A stretch of 64,000 nucleotides of DNA from Vibrio vulnificus NBRC 15645 = ATCC 27562 (GTDB taxonomy: Bacteria; Pseudomonadota; Gammaproteobacteria; Enterobacterales; Vibrionaceae), in the NCBI RefSeq assembly GCF_002224265.1, contig NZ_CP012881.1:1364001-1428000 (forward strand), in the 5' to 3' direction. Each line of letters starts with the position of its first letter. Within the stretch, counting starts at the first letter, position 1. The notes below the pieces were generated by a model. The model made no database searches. It had not been told where the DNA came from and saw nothing but the letters and a program-made list of their open reading frames with translations. Below, piece by piece: positions 1 to 8,871 of this stretch. Both the position numbers and the translations under genes were made by a program.

Positions 1-856
1 GCTCGCCAAGACCAGTGATTGCAATGATGTCGCCCGCGGTTGCTTGTTCAACTTCGTGACGCTCAAGGCCCATGTAACCCAGTACCGTGCCCACTTTACC
101 GTTACGTGTTTTGCCATCAGCACCAACGATGGTCACTTGTTGGTTTGCTTTCACTTTACCGCGAGTCACACGACCAACACCGATAACACCCACGTATGAG
201 CTGTAATCGAGCTGAGAGATTTGCATCTGTAGTGGGCCGTCAAGGTCAACATTTGGCGCATCAACCACATCAACGATCGTTTGGAATAGTGGTTCCATGT
301 CTTCGCCAGTTTCGCCTTCTTCTAGAGAAGCCCAACCGTTAAGTGCTGAAGCATAAACCACTTTGAAATCAAGCTGTTCATCAGTTGCGCCTAGGTTGTC
401 GAATAGGTCAAACACTTGGTCCATAACCCAATCAGGACGCGCACCTGGACGGTCGATCTTGTTGATTACAACGATTGGCTTAAGGCCGTGTGCGAATGCT
501 TTTTGCGTTACAAAACGCGTTTGTGGCATTGGACCATCTACTGCGTCAACGATAAGTAGCACGCAGTCTACCATCGACATAATACGCTCAACTTCGCCAC
601 CGAAGTCCGCGTGTCCCGGGGTATCTACGATATTGATGCGGTAGTCATTCCAACGGATAGCGGTGTTTTTCGCCAAAATGGTAATGCCACGCTCTTTTTC
701 GATGTCGTTCGAGTCCATGACTCGCTCTTCTACATCGCCGCGAGATTGTAAAGTGCCCGATTGCTGCAGCAATTTATCAACCAGTGTTGTTTTACCGTGG
801 TCAACGTGCGCGATGATCGCGATATTTCTTAATTTATCAATCTGTGGAGTCGTCAT
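1..856 (-). CDS. typA: Translational GTPase TypA/BipA (N-terminal part, cut by window edge)
   Basis: Ribosome-associated GTPase of the EF-G/LepA family, involved in ribosome assembly and stress or cold adaptation. About 285 codons of roughly 600 are present, with the C-terminus beyond base 1. The GTP-binding motifs are all visible: G1 HVDHGKTT near residue 17, G2 ERGITI, G3 [11 protein letters not shown] and G4 NKIDRP, followed by the start of the beta-barrel domain II. The ATG at 854-856 gives the usual family N-terminus (…[17 protein letters not shown]). It is divergent from glnA across a 530-bp regulatory region, the same arrangement as in E. coli. Confidence 0.96.
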   Translation of the reverse strand, partial: MTTPQIDKLRNIAIIAHVDHGKTTLVDKLLQQSGTLQSRGDVEERVMDSNDIEKERGITILAKNTAIRWNDYRINIVDTPGHADFGGEVERIMSMVDCVLLIVDAVDGPMPQTRFVTQKAFAHGLKPIVVINKIDRPGARPDWVMDQVFDLFDNLGATDEQLDFKVVYASALNGWASLEEGETGEDMEPLFQTIVDVVDAPNVDLDGPLQMQISQLDYSSYVGVIGVGRVTRGKVKANQQVTIVGADGKTRNGKVGTVLGYMGLERHEVEQATAGDIIAITGLGE

Positions 857-1137
857 GGATTCTGATTCACTTGTTTAGACAATATTACTCAAACCGTTCA
901 CTTTTTAAACAAAGCCCAGTTTGATTAAAAAAACGGCCATAATGTACCAGATTTTGATAAAAAACCCAGAAATATGTGATCTATTCGTGAGTATTTTTCT
1001 TTTATTGACGCTAATCGCCCCTCTTCAACCCCAACCATTTCTCGAGCCGCCTCACTCTATCAAGCTTTTATGCAAAGATGAGCACACGATCGTTGACAAA
1101 AGCAACAAACAGGGGCGAAATGGATCGCGCTTATGAT

Positions 1138-1202
1138 TCACAATGGTGCAACGAACATTGTTTCGCACCATTAAGGTGCGCTCGAGGATCATTTTGGTGC
1201 AT
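1138..1202 (+). promoter_or_regulatory. NtrC (NRI) binding-site cluster upstream of glnA
   Basis: Three matches to the NtrC palindrome TGCACCA-N3-TGGTGCA are seen. A near-perfect one lies at 1164-1180 (CGCACCATTAAGGTGCG). Two others have one strong half: TGGTGCA at 1144-1150, and TTGGTGCAT ending at 1202. They lie about 65-125 bp upstream of the sigma54 -24 element, the usual enhancer distance. Phosphorylated NtrC would activate glnA from here when nitrogen is short (inference from E. coli glnAp2). Confidence 0.8.
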
Positions 1203-1262
1203 AAAGGAAGAGCAAACGCACACAAAACAAAGCAAGTGCATGATTAATATGAACTTAAAAAA

Positions 1263-1280
1263 TTGGCACGCTTTTAGCTT
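1263..1280 (+). promoter_or_regulatory. Sigma54 (-24/-12) promoter of glnA
   Basis: TTGGCACGCTTTTAGCTT matches the RpoN consensus TTGGCAC-N5-TTGCW, with a perfect -24 block and GC retained at -12. Spacing is the same as in E. coli glnAp2 (TTGGCACAGATTTCGCTT). It lies about 107 bp upstream of the glnA start, leaving a leader of roughly 95 nt. The rest of 857-1262 holds the NtrC sites and presumably the typA promoter, and no convincing gene. Confidence 0.82.
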
Positions 1281-1386
1281 TGTAAGAATCAGCATCGATT
1301 AATAAGAATGAAATGAAATTAATCAATGCTGGATTCCAAACCGAATCTGACTATTACCGCTTTAATAACACTGGAGGTTATCCAAG

Positions 1387-2796
1387 ATGTCAGTAGAAAA
1401 CGTTTTATCGCTGATCCAAGAAAACGAAGTTAAGTTTGTTGACCTGCGTTTTACCGATACTAAAGGTAAAGAGCAGCACATCTCTATTCCTTCTCACCAA
1501 ATCGATGCTGACTTCTTCGAAGACGGTAAAATGTTCGATGGTTCGTCTGTTGCTGGCTGGAAAGGTATTAACGAATCAGACATGGTGATGATGCCTGACG
1601 CATCTTCAGCGGTTCTAGACCCATTTACTGAAGAAGCAACGCTAAACATCCGTTGTGACATCCTAGAACCTGCAACGATGCAAGGTTACGACCGTGACCC
1701 ACGCTCTATCGCGAAACGCGCTGAAGAGTACATGCGCTCTACTGGCCTTGCAGACACCGTTCTAGTTGGTCCAGAGCCAGAGTTCTTCCTGTTTGACGAT
1801 GTAAAATTCGCAACTGACATGTCGGGTTCTTTCTTCAAGATCGATGACGTAGAAGCAGCATGGAACACAGGTTCTGACTACGAAAACGGTAACAAAGGTC
1901 ACCGTCCAGGCGTGAAGGGTGGTTACTTCCCTGTAGCTCCAGTGGATTCTTCACAAGACCTACGTTCTGCAATGTGTCTAGTGATGGAAGAGATGGGCCT
2001 TGTTGTTGAAGCGCACCACCACGAAGTAGCAACAGCGGGTCAAAACGAGATCGCAACTCGCTTTAACACACTAACGACTAAAGCGGACGAGATCCAAATC
2101 TACAAGTACGTGGTACACAACGTTGCACACGCATTTGGCAAAACAGCAACCTTTATGCCTAAGCCACTCGTCGGCGACAACGGTTCTGGTATGCACGTTC
2201 ACCAATCACTAGCCAAAGATGGCGTGAACCTATTTGCGGGTGACAAGTACGGCGGTCTCTCTGAAATGGCGCTTTACTACATCGGCGGCATCATCAAGCA
2301 CGCACGTGCACTGAACGCGATCACTAACCCAGCGACCAACTCGTACAAGCGTCTGGTTCCTCACTACGAAGCACCAGTAATGCTGGCTTACTCTGCGCGT
2401 AACCGTTCTGCGTCTATCCGTATCCCAGTGGTACCAAGCCCGAAAGCACGTCGTATCGAAGTTCGCTTCCCAGATCCAGCTGCAAACCCATACCTAGCGT
2501 TTGCAGCCATGCTGATGGCTGGTCTTGACGGTATCAAGAACAAGATCCACCCAGGCGAAGCAATGGACAAAGATCTGTACGATCTACCAGCGGAAGAAGC
2601 GGCAGAGATTCCAAAAGTAGCGGAATCGCTAAAACAAGCACTAGAGTACCTAGACAATGACCGTGAGTTCCTAACTGCAGGTGGCGTATTCTCTGATGAT
2701 TTCATCGATTCTTACATCGAGCTGAAAACAAAAGAAGTTGAGCGCGTAAACGTTGCGGTTCACCCACTAGAGTTCGAACTATACTACTCAGTATAA
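1387..2796 (+). CDS. glnA: Glutamine synthetase type I
   Basis: ATP-dependent condensation of ammonia with glutamate to glutamine, the central ammonia assimilation step; a cytosolic dodecamer. The 469 residues match the E. coli length exactly. The GS beta-grasp N-terminus ([13 protein letters not shown]) is followed by the catalytic domain with the MFDGSS loop, [17 protein letters not shown], the ATP-site stretch ending in NRSASIRIP, and EVRFPDP. The adenylylation-site context LYDLP is present near residue 398, so control by GlnE is expected. A strong Shine-Dalgarno (GGAGG at 1373-1377) precedes the ATG. Transcription should be from the sigma54/NtrC promoter just upstream. It is followed by a terminator and then the DUF4124 gene and glnLG. 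Confidence 0.99.
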   Translation: MSVENVLSLIQENEVKFVDLRFTDTKGKEQHISIPSHQIDADFFEDGKMFDGSSVAGWKGINESDMVMMPDASSAVLDPFTEEATLNIRCDILEPATMQGYDRDPRSIAKRAEEYMRSTGLADTVLVGPEPEFFLFDDVKFATDMSGSFFKIDDVEAAWNTGSDYENGNKGHRPGVKGGYFPVAPVDSSQDLRSAMCLVMEEMGLVVEAHHHEVATAGQNEIATRFNTLTTKADEIQIYKYVVHNVAHAFGKTATFMPKPLVGDNGSGMHVHQSLAKDGVNLFAGDKYGGLSEMALYYIGGIIKHARALNAITNPATNSYKRLVPHYEAPVMLAYSARNRSASIRIPVVPSPKARRIEVRFPDPAANPYLAFAAMLMAGLDGIKNKIHPGEAMDKDLYDLPAEEAAEIPKVAESLKQALEYLDNDREFLTAGGVFSDDFIDSYIELKTKEVERVNVAVHPLEFELYYSV

Positions 2797-2840
2797 TTTG
2801 CTCACTATGTAAACTTTGTAACCTTAGTTACATCAATTTT

Positions 2841-2871
2841 AAGGCTCGCCTCGCAGGCGAGCCTTTCTTTT
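2841..2871 (+). terminator. Rho-independent terminator after glnA
   Basis: The inverted repeat AAGGCTCGCC / GGCGAGCCTT with loop TCGCA is followed by TTCTTTTATTTT. It separates glnA from the downstream genes, so glnLG probably need their own promoter. Confidence 0.9.
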
Positions 2872-2993
2872 ATTTTCCAAATGTAAACCGAGTAATAACA
2901 TAACCTTGCTATAACAAAAACGATATCGGAACCCTGCGCTCCGCAGAGGCTTCGTTTTATTAACGTGAACTCGCATCTCTTTGGAGGTGAACA

Positions 2994-3530
2994 ATGAAAT
3001 TGCTTTTTGCTCTGGTTCTCTCTTTGAGCGCCCCGTTGGTGTGCGCCCAAACTGTCTACACTTGGGTCGATGACAACGGTGTGCTCCACATGAGCGATAC
3101 CCCCAACAATGGCGCTAAAACCGTCAAACTTCCTGATCTCGAAGCCAGCGCTCCCCCTCCTCAAGTGGAATCAACCCAATCACTCGATAAACCGGCAGAG
3201 CTGGCCAAAGAGAAACCGAAAAGCCAACAGCAAGAGGCGGTACCTCTTGCATTGACACTGGCGTCTCCCAGCCACGATGCCACCATTCGCAGTAATCAAG
3301 GGATCATCACCATTCAGGTTCAAACCAACCGTAAGCTGGACATTGGCGAGCAACTGCAACTGGTGTTTGATGGCAATCGCTACGGTGCTCCACAAACCTC
3401 AACCTTGTGGCAGCTCAAAAACATCGACCGCGGCACGCACATTATTGCCATTCAGGCCGTACGAAGCGGCAAGCTTATTGCATCAACTAGCCCTATATCA
3501 GTGCATCTTCATCGCACCAAGATAAAATAG
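2994..3530 (+). CDS. DUF4124 domain protein, exported
   Basis: Small envelope protein of unknown function, 178 residues. A classic signal peptide (MKLLFALVLSLSAPLVCAQ, cleavage near residue 18-19) is followed by a DUF4124 domain with the motif YTWVDDNGVLHMSDTP. Then come a low-complexity Pro/Gln/Lys/Glu linker and a beta-rich C-terminal part from about residue 85. GGAGGTGAACA precedes the ATG. It sits between glnA and glnL, as I recall for other vibrios; E. coli has no gene here. A link with nitrogen metabolism is only positional. Confidence 0.85.
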   Translation: MKLLFALVLSLSAPLVCAQTVYTWVDDNGVLHMSDTPNNGAKTVKLPDLEASAPPPQVESTQSLDKPAELAKEKPKSQQQEAVPLALTLASPSHDATIRSNQGIITIQVQTNRKLDIGEQLQLVFDGNRYGAPQTSTLWQLKNIDRGTHIIAIQAVRSGKLIASTSPISVHLHRTKIK

Positions 3531-3612
3531 CGGCTTACAGGCAATATTAAGTAGCTGATAGACGGAAATTCTCCTTTCTCTTGTCTTTGTAATCCGCCAT
3601 ACTGAATTCATT

Positions 3613-3629
3613 TGCACCAACTTAGTGCA
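3613..3629 (+). promoter_or_regulatory. NtrC binding site before glnL
   Basis: TGCACCAACTTAGTGCA is a near-perfect NtrC palindrome about 30-50 bp upstream of glnL, with a further TGCACCA half-site at 3630-3636. In E. coli the comparable site in glnLp lets NtrC repress its own operon. No sigma54 promoter is seen beside it, so autorepression is the likelier role (inference). Confidence 0.75.
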
Positions 3630-3664
3630 ATGCACCAGAAGATAACAAAGACAAGGATGTGAAG

Positions 3665-4711
3665 GTGAATTCCGCTCTCTCAAATACCATACTCAGCAAC
3701 ATGGTGACTGCGACGCTCATCTTGGATGATGAGCTGCAAATACACCACGCCAATCCTGCGGCAGAGCAATTGTTTGCTCAAAGTGCCAAGCGCATTGTGC
3801 ACCACCCACTCTCGCAGTTGATTCAGCATGCGTCGCTCGATCTCGCCCTGCTTTCACAGCCATTACAAAGCGGACAAAGCATTACCGACAGTGACGTCAC
3901 TTTCGTGGTGGATGGCAAACCTTTGTTGCTGGAGGTGACGGTCAGCCCGATTTCAATCGAAAGAGAGCTGATGCTCTTGATGGAGATGCGTAAAGTCGAC
4001 CAACAGCGCCGAATCACTCAGGAGATGAACCAGCACGCCCAACAACAAGCCGCAAAGCTCTTGGTGCGAGGCCTAGCTCATGAAATCAAAAACCCGCTAG
4101 GAGGTCTACGTGGCGCAGCACAACTGCTGGAAAAAATGCTGCCCGATCCTTCATTAACGGAATACACCCAGATCATTATTGAGCAAGCAGACCGATTGCG
4201 CGCGTTAGTCGATCGACTACTCGGCCCACAAAAACCGGGCAAAAAACAACAAACCAATCTTCACCAAGTTCTCGAAAAAGTTCGGCAACTTGTGGAGCTG
4301 GAGTCCGAACAAACGCTGGTCATCGAGCGAGACTATGATCCAAGCTTGCCCGATATTTACATTGATGCTGACCAAATAGAGCAGGCGATGCTCAATATCG
4401 TTAGCAATGCTTCGCAAATTTTGGCTCACCAAGAGGATGGAAAAATCTCCATTCGCACCAGAACGGTGCATCAGGCTAATATCCATGGTCAACGCTGCAA
4501 AGTGGCAGCCCGGATTGAAATTATGGATAACGGGCCAGGTATCCCCGTTGAGCTTCAAGATACTTTGTTTTACCCCATGGTCAGTGGTCGAGAAGGCGGC
4601 ACAGGATTAGGTCTCTCTATCTCACAAAACCTGATTGATCAGCATAACGGCAAAATTGATGTCGAAAGCTGGCCAGGACACACCAATTTTACGATTTATC
4701 TGCCAATTTAA
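3665..4711 (+). CDS. glnL: Nitrogen regulation sensor kinase/phosphatase NtrB
   Basis: Cytosolic histidine kinase that phosphorylates or dephosphorylates NtrC, with activity set by PII (GlnB). Domains: N-terminal PAS (about residues 5-115, with LDDELQIHHANPAAEQLF), the H-box GLAHEIKNPLGGLRGAA, and a HATPase domain with N-box NIVSNA, G1 DNGPGIP and G2 GGTGLGLSIS. No membrane segment is present, as expected for NtrB. In-frame GTG codons occur at 3659 and 3665. AAGGA at 3653-3657 is correctly spaced (7 nt) only for 3665, so I chose that; 3659 would add two residues. It is followed after 18 nt by glnG. Confidence 0.96.
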   Translation: MNSALSNTILSNMVTATLILDDELQIHHANPAAEQLFAQSAKRIVHHPLSQLIQHASLDLALLSQPLQSGQSITDSDVTFVVDGKPLLLEVTVSPISIERELMLLMEMRKVDQQRRITQEMNQHAQQQAAKLLVRGLAHEIKNPLGGLRGAAQLLEKMLPDPSLTEYTQIIIEQADRLRALVDRLLGPQKPGKKQQTNLHQVLEKVRQLVELESEQTLVIERDYDPSLPDIYIDADQIEQAMLNIVSNASQILAHQEDGKISIRTRTVHQANIHGQRCKVAARIEIMDNGPGIPVELQDTLFYPMVSGREGGTGLGLSISQNLIDQHNGKIDVESWPGHTNFTIYLPI

Positions 4712-4729
4712 CGCTGCAAGGAATACGTC

Positions 4730-6139
4730 ATGAGTAAAGGCTATGTTTGGGTTGTCGACGACGACAGTTCGATTCGCTGGGTAATGGAAAAAACCTTATC
4801 CTCTGCCAACATCAAATGCGAAACCTACGCCAACGGCGAAAGTGTGTTGATGGCGCTAGAACGTGAAGTCCCGGATGTTTTAGTCTCCGATATTCGCATG
4901 CCAGGTATCGATGGCATTGAACTGCTGCGTCAAGTGCATGAGAAGTGCCCGAATTTGCCCGTCATCATCATGACCGCACATTCGGATCTGGATGCAGCGG
5001 TTAACGCTTACCAAAAAGGGGCGTTTGAGTACCTGCCAAAACCCTTTGATATCGATGAGACGCTGACGCTGGTTGAGCGCGCCATCGCGCATGGCCAAGA
5101 GCAAAAACGTGAACAAATGGCTTCAGCGCAGACCCACACCGCGCATACCCCAGAAATCATCGGTGAAGCACCGGCGATGCAAGAGGTTTTCCGCGCCATT
5201 GGTCGCCTGTCTCGCTCTTCCATTTCAGTGCTGATTAATGGTGAGTCAGGCACTGGTAAAGAGCTCGTCGCCCATGCTTTGCACCGCCACAGCCCTCGCT
5301 CAAGCAAACCCTTTATTGCGTTGAACATGGCAGCCATCCCAAAGGATTTGATTGAGTCCGAACTGTTTGGCCACGAAAAAGGCGCGTTTACGGGTGCCAA
5401 CTCGGTGCGCCAAGGTCGATTTGAACAGGCCAACGGGGGCACGCTGTTTCTCGATGAGATCGGCGACATGCCGCTTGATATTCAAACCCGCCTCCTGCGC
5501 GTGCTCGCAGACGGTCAGTTCTATCGTGTCGGTGGCCACTCACCAATTAAAGTGGATGTACGTATTGTCGCGGCGACCCACCAAAATCTCGAACGTTTGG
5601 TGCAACAAGGCAAATTTCGTGAAGACCTTTTTCATCGCCTCAACGTCATTCGCGTGCAGATCCCAGCCCTTCGCGAGCGCAAGCAAGACATCGAAAAACT
5701 GACCCAGCACTTCTTGCTGAAAGCCGCAGAAGAGCTCGGTGTAGAAGCCAAAACACTGCATGGTAGCACGGTGGAAATACTTAACCGTTTGAACTGGCCA
5801 GGCAACGTACGTCAGTTGGAAAACATTTGTCGCTGGCTTACCGTCATGGCCAGTGGCAGCGAAGTGTTGCCAAGTGATTTGCCGAGCGAGTTGGTCAATG
5901 AAAAACGCGTGGTGGATGACAACAACGCTTCTGGTACTTGGCAAGAAACCTTGTCGAACTGGGCTGAGCATGCTTTGGAATCTGGAGAAAAAGAACTGCT
6001 GGCTTATGCACTTCCTCAATTCGAACGTATACTATTAGAAGCAGCACTAAAGCACACCAATGGACACAAGCAGGATGCCGCCAAGGTTTTAGGCTGGGGA
6101 CGCAACACGTTGACGAGAAAACTAAAAGAGCTGTACTAA
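4730..6139 (+). CDS. glnG: Nitrogen regulation response regulator NtrC
   Basis: Sigma54-dependent activator of nitrogen-scavenging genes, 469 residues as in E. coli. The receiver domain (1-120) has the acidic pocket at D10-D12, phospho-acceptor D54 (VSDIRMPG) and a conserved K near 104. The AAA+ domain has Walker A GESGTGKE, the sigma54-contact loop GAFTGA and Walker B LFLDEIGDMP. The C-terminal Fis-type helix-turn-helix ends DAAKVLGWGRNTLTRKLKEL. Translation starts at ATG 4730 behind AAGGAA. It forms an operon with glnL, and its own boxes are visible upstream of glnA and glnL. Confidence 0.98.
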   Translation: MSKGYVWVVDDDSSIRWVMEKTLSSANIKCETYANGESVLMALEREVPDVLVSDIRMPGIDGIELLRQVHEKCPNLPVIIMTAHSDLDAAVNAYQKGAFEYLPKPFDIDETLTLVERAIAHGQEQKREQMASAQTHTAHTPEIIGEAPAMQEVFRAIGRLSRSSISVLINGESGTGKELVAHALHRHSPRSSKPFIALNMAAIPKDLIESELFGHEKGAFTGANSVRQGRFEQANGGTLFLDEIGDMPLDIQTRLLRVLADGQFYRVGGHSPIKVDVRIVAATHQNLERLVQQGKFREDLFHRLNVIRVQIPALRERKQDIEKLTQHFLLKAAEELGVEAKTLHGSTVEILNRLNWPGNVRQLENICRWLTVMASGSEVLPSDLPSELVNEKRVVDDNNASGTWQETLSNWAEHALESGEKELLAYALPQFERILLEAALKHTNGHKQDAAKVLGWGRNTLTRKLKELY

Positions 6140-6262
6140 CCACACTCGCCCGATACCGTACCGTCGCGTCTGCCCATTTGGCTTATTCGGTTTTGCGCCT
6201 CTGTTTCGACACGTTCGAACACCGGTGCAAAACCCAAGCACTCAAGGAGAGACGCTTTTTCT

Positions 6263-8794
6263 ATGTACGAACTCAACGACAGCAGCAAAATTTCTCTCAA
6301 AGCAGCCGTCATCACCCCTTTTGTGGTGATTTTTCTCTTATCGATCAGCTTGGTCATCCTCGTTCAACGACACAGCTATGAACGTGCCGTGGTTGATCTC
6401 AGTAACAAGCAACTCTCTGCGTTAACGGAGAATGTACAAACTCATCTCACTGAGTATTTAGGCGCACCGTTTGATGCCGGTTTGGCGATGGCACACACCA
6501 TCAGCTTCAATCACCTCTACAAAGCTGATGATACCTCACAGTTGCAAGACTATTTCTTGAATGCTTTTCAAACCCTGTACGCCGATATCCCACAACTGGA
6601 TGTGATCGGTTTTGGCTCGGAAGCGGCGGATTACATCGGCTTTCGCAAAGAGAGCAATGGCACGCACACATTAATGATTCAAGATGACCGCACCGACAGC
6701 AAATTGGTCATTTATCGCGGCGATAAAATCAGCAAAGAGATTGTCTCGGTGATCCCCAACTACGATCCGCGCGTGCGACCTTGGTACGCCCCCGTTGCTG
6801 AAAAGCGCCAGGTGATGTGGTCATCCATCTATGCCAATGCTGACGAGCGCCAAGAAATCACCCTTTCCGCCCTCTCGCCGGTTTACGACAAGCAACAGTT
6901 TGTCGGCGTGATGGTCACCGACATTCGCATCAATACCTTCAACGCGTTTTTAAATCGCTTGCAAGAGAAAACCAAGGCGACTGTCTACATCATGGATAAC
7001 GACCAGCGCCTCGTCGCACACTCCGCTCAAGGCAGCGTGGTGTCATGGGGTACTGAGTGGTCGAAAAAAGGCGACCGACTGTTAGCCACCGAAAGTGCCG
7101 ACCCCATCATTAAGCAGCACGCAGAACGAGCGAAAGCAGAACGCATGTTGCAACACGAAGATGCACAACAGTTTGAGTTCGAAACCAAAAACGGACGTTA
7201 TTTCAGCCTCTTGTCGCCATACACCGACCAATATGGCCTCACGTGGTTTATTGGCATTTCCATCTCTGAAACCGAGCTTCTTGGCGTATTGCCGAAGTCG
7301 CAACAGCAAAGCTGGCTGATCGGCATACTGGTGAGCGCGATTGGGATGTCTTTCTGCTTAGTCATTTTCAGCCGTATCACTCGTCCTATTACGACCACCG
7401 CCACGGCAGCAAGAAATTTGGCCAACGGCAATTGGGATAGCTCGATGCCAAAACCTGGCCGCATTCGTGAAACCAGCTTACTGGTCAACGCCTTTAACGA
7501 AATGGCCAATAACCTAAAAGCGTCCTTTAAAGCCCTGCATAATCAACTGGTGTTTGATTCTCTGACCAAGCTGTACAGCCGAGAAGGATTGATTGATGTA
7601 AGTAAGCGCAAACTTACTGAGTCTGGCAGTTTATTTATGCTTGGAGTGAATCGCTTTCGTGATATCAACGACAGCTTGGGGCATCACAACGGTGACCAAC
7701 TGCTGATCAAAGTCTCTGAACGAATCCAAACCTTGTTTGACGATCAGTTTTTGCTCGCTCGCACTGGAGGAGACGAATTTGCGATATACGCTCCCCATAT
7801 CAATCAAAGCGAAGAAGTAACGTTGACGGTGAATCGCCTTCAGCAACTCTTCATCGCCCCGTTTTATATGAATGATGAAAGTGTGGTGATAAAGGTGTCG
7901 ATTGGTGTCGTGATCACCGACAGTGACAGCAACATGACACGCTGGCTACGGAATGGCAGCATCGCGCTGAGCAATGCCAAACAAGATGTCTCGGGTGTCA
8001 GTTACTATCGTCCTGAAATGGCCGACGCTTCGAAATTTCGCACTCAAATGCTGGCAAAAATCCAAGATGGTATCGACAGCCAAGAATTTATCCCCTATTA
8101 CCAACCCATTATTGAGCTTAAGAGCGGCAAAGTGATCGGTGCTGAAGCACTGGCACGCTGGCTTAGCAAACAAGGGATTATCTCCCCCCTCGATTTTATC
8201 CCTATCGCAGAAGACAGTGGCCTGATTCAAAAAATTGGCAGTCAGATTTTACGCCAAGCCTGCCATGATTGCGCCAAAGCGATCGCCGCTCAGCGCTGGG
8301 ATGCTCGCTTTCAATTGCATGTGAACATTTCCGTCAATCAACTGCTTCGCGATGACTTTGTCGCTGAGGTTTCACAAATTTTGCAGGAAACGGGGTTAGC
8401 CGCCACTAACCTTACGTTAGAAATCACCGAATCGCGCTTGGTTGAAAGCGCGCATGGCACATTGGACAACATGCACAAGCTCCGTGCTTTGGGCATCGGC
8501 ATTGCCATTGACGATTTTGGTACCGGCTATTCCTCTCTCGCCTATCTGCATTCGCTGCCGTTTGATTGCCTGAAGATAGACCGAACGTTTGTCGAAAAAT
8601 TAAATCGCCAAGAAATGAACAATTCCGTTGTCGCCGCGGTGGTGAACATTACAAAAGGGTTCAATGTTAATGTTGTGGCTGAAGGGGTTGAAACCAGCTT
8701 GCAAGCCGAACTGCTGATGGAATTAGGATGCACCCTAGCGCAAGGTTATCTCTATAGCCGCCCGGTGCCATTTGATGAGTGGCCATCGCTATAA
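6263..8794 (+). CDS. Membrane GGDEF-EAL protein with periplasmic sensor and HAMP domains
   Basis: Probable cyclic-di-GMP turnover enzyme, 843 residues. TM1 is near residues 12-36, a dCache-like periplasmic sensor spans about 37-345, TM2 about 350-372, and HAMP about 373-425. The GGDEF domain has an intact GGDEF at 502-506 (diguanylate cyclase signature). The EAL domain has E628-A-L, DDFGTGYSS and LKIDRTF, consistent with phosphodiesterase activity. Both signature motifs look intact, so net activity cannot be told from sequence. It starts 123 bp after glnG with AAGGAGAG upstream of the ATG (12-nt spacing) and ends at a strong terminator. It may be read through from glnG, since no terminator is seen between them. 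Confidence 0.93.
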   Translation: MYELNDSSKISLKAAVITPFVVIFLLSISLVILVQRHSYERAVVDLSNKQLSALTENVQTHLTEYLGAPFDAGLAMAHTISFNHLYKADDTSQLQDYFLNAFQTLYADIPQLDVIGFGSEAADYIGFRKESNGTHTLMIQDDRTDSKLVIYRGDKISKEIVSVIPNYDPRVRPWYAPVAEKRQVMWSSIYANADERQEITLSALSPVYDKQQFVGVMVTDIRINTFNAFLNRLQEKTKATVYIMDNDQRLVAHSAQGSVVSWGTEWSKKGDRLLATESADPIIKQHAERAKAERMLQHEDAQQFEFETKNGRYFSLLSPYTDQYGLTWFIGISISETELLGVLPKSQQQSWLIGILVSAIGMSFCLVIFSRITRPITTTATAARNLANGNWDSSMPKPGRIRETSLLVNAFNEMANNLKASFKALHNQLVFDSLTKLYSREGLIDVSKRKLTESGSLFMLGVNRFRDINDSLGHHNGDQLLIKVSERIQTLFDDQFLLARTGGDEFAIYAPHINQSEEVTLTVNRLQQLFIAPFYMNDESVVIKVSIGVVITDSDSNMTRWLRNGSIALSNAKQDVSGVSYYRPEMADASKFRTQMLAKIQDGIDSQEFIPYYQPIIELKSGKVIGAEALARWLSKQGIISPLDFIPIAEDSGLIQKIGSQILRQACHDCAKAIAAQRWDARFQLHVNISVNQLLRDDFVAEVSQILQETGLAATNLTLEITESRLVESAHGTLDNMHKLRALGIGIAIDDFGTGYSSLAYLHSLPFDCLKIDRTFVEKLNRQEMNNSVVAAVVNITKGFNVNVVAEGVETSLQAELLMELGCTLAQGYLYSRPVPFDEWPSL

Positions 8795-8815
8795 GCACAA
8801 ACCGTTGAGATACAT

Positions 8816-8846
8816 TAAAAATGCCAGCGTTTTCGCTGGCATTTTT
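8816..8846. terminator. Bidirectional terminator between the GGDEF-EAL gene and hemN
   Basis: AAAAATGCCAGCG and CGCTGGCATTTTT form a perfect stem with a TTTT loop, with A and T tracts on the two sides. The flanking genes converge here, so it can serve both. Confidence 0.9.
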
Positions 8847-8871
8847 ATTTAAAGAGGCATCGATGCTGTGT

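Noticed and set aside
1078..1302. Plus-strand ORFs in the typA-glnA gap
   Set aside because: They cover NtrC sites and the sigma54 promoter; translation there is unlikely.
1387..2796. Minus-strand ORFs opposite glnA
   Set aside because: They are shadow frames of a highly biased gene.
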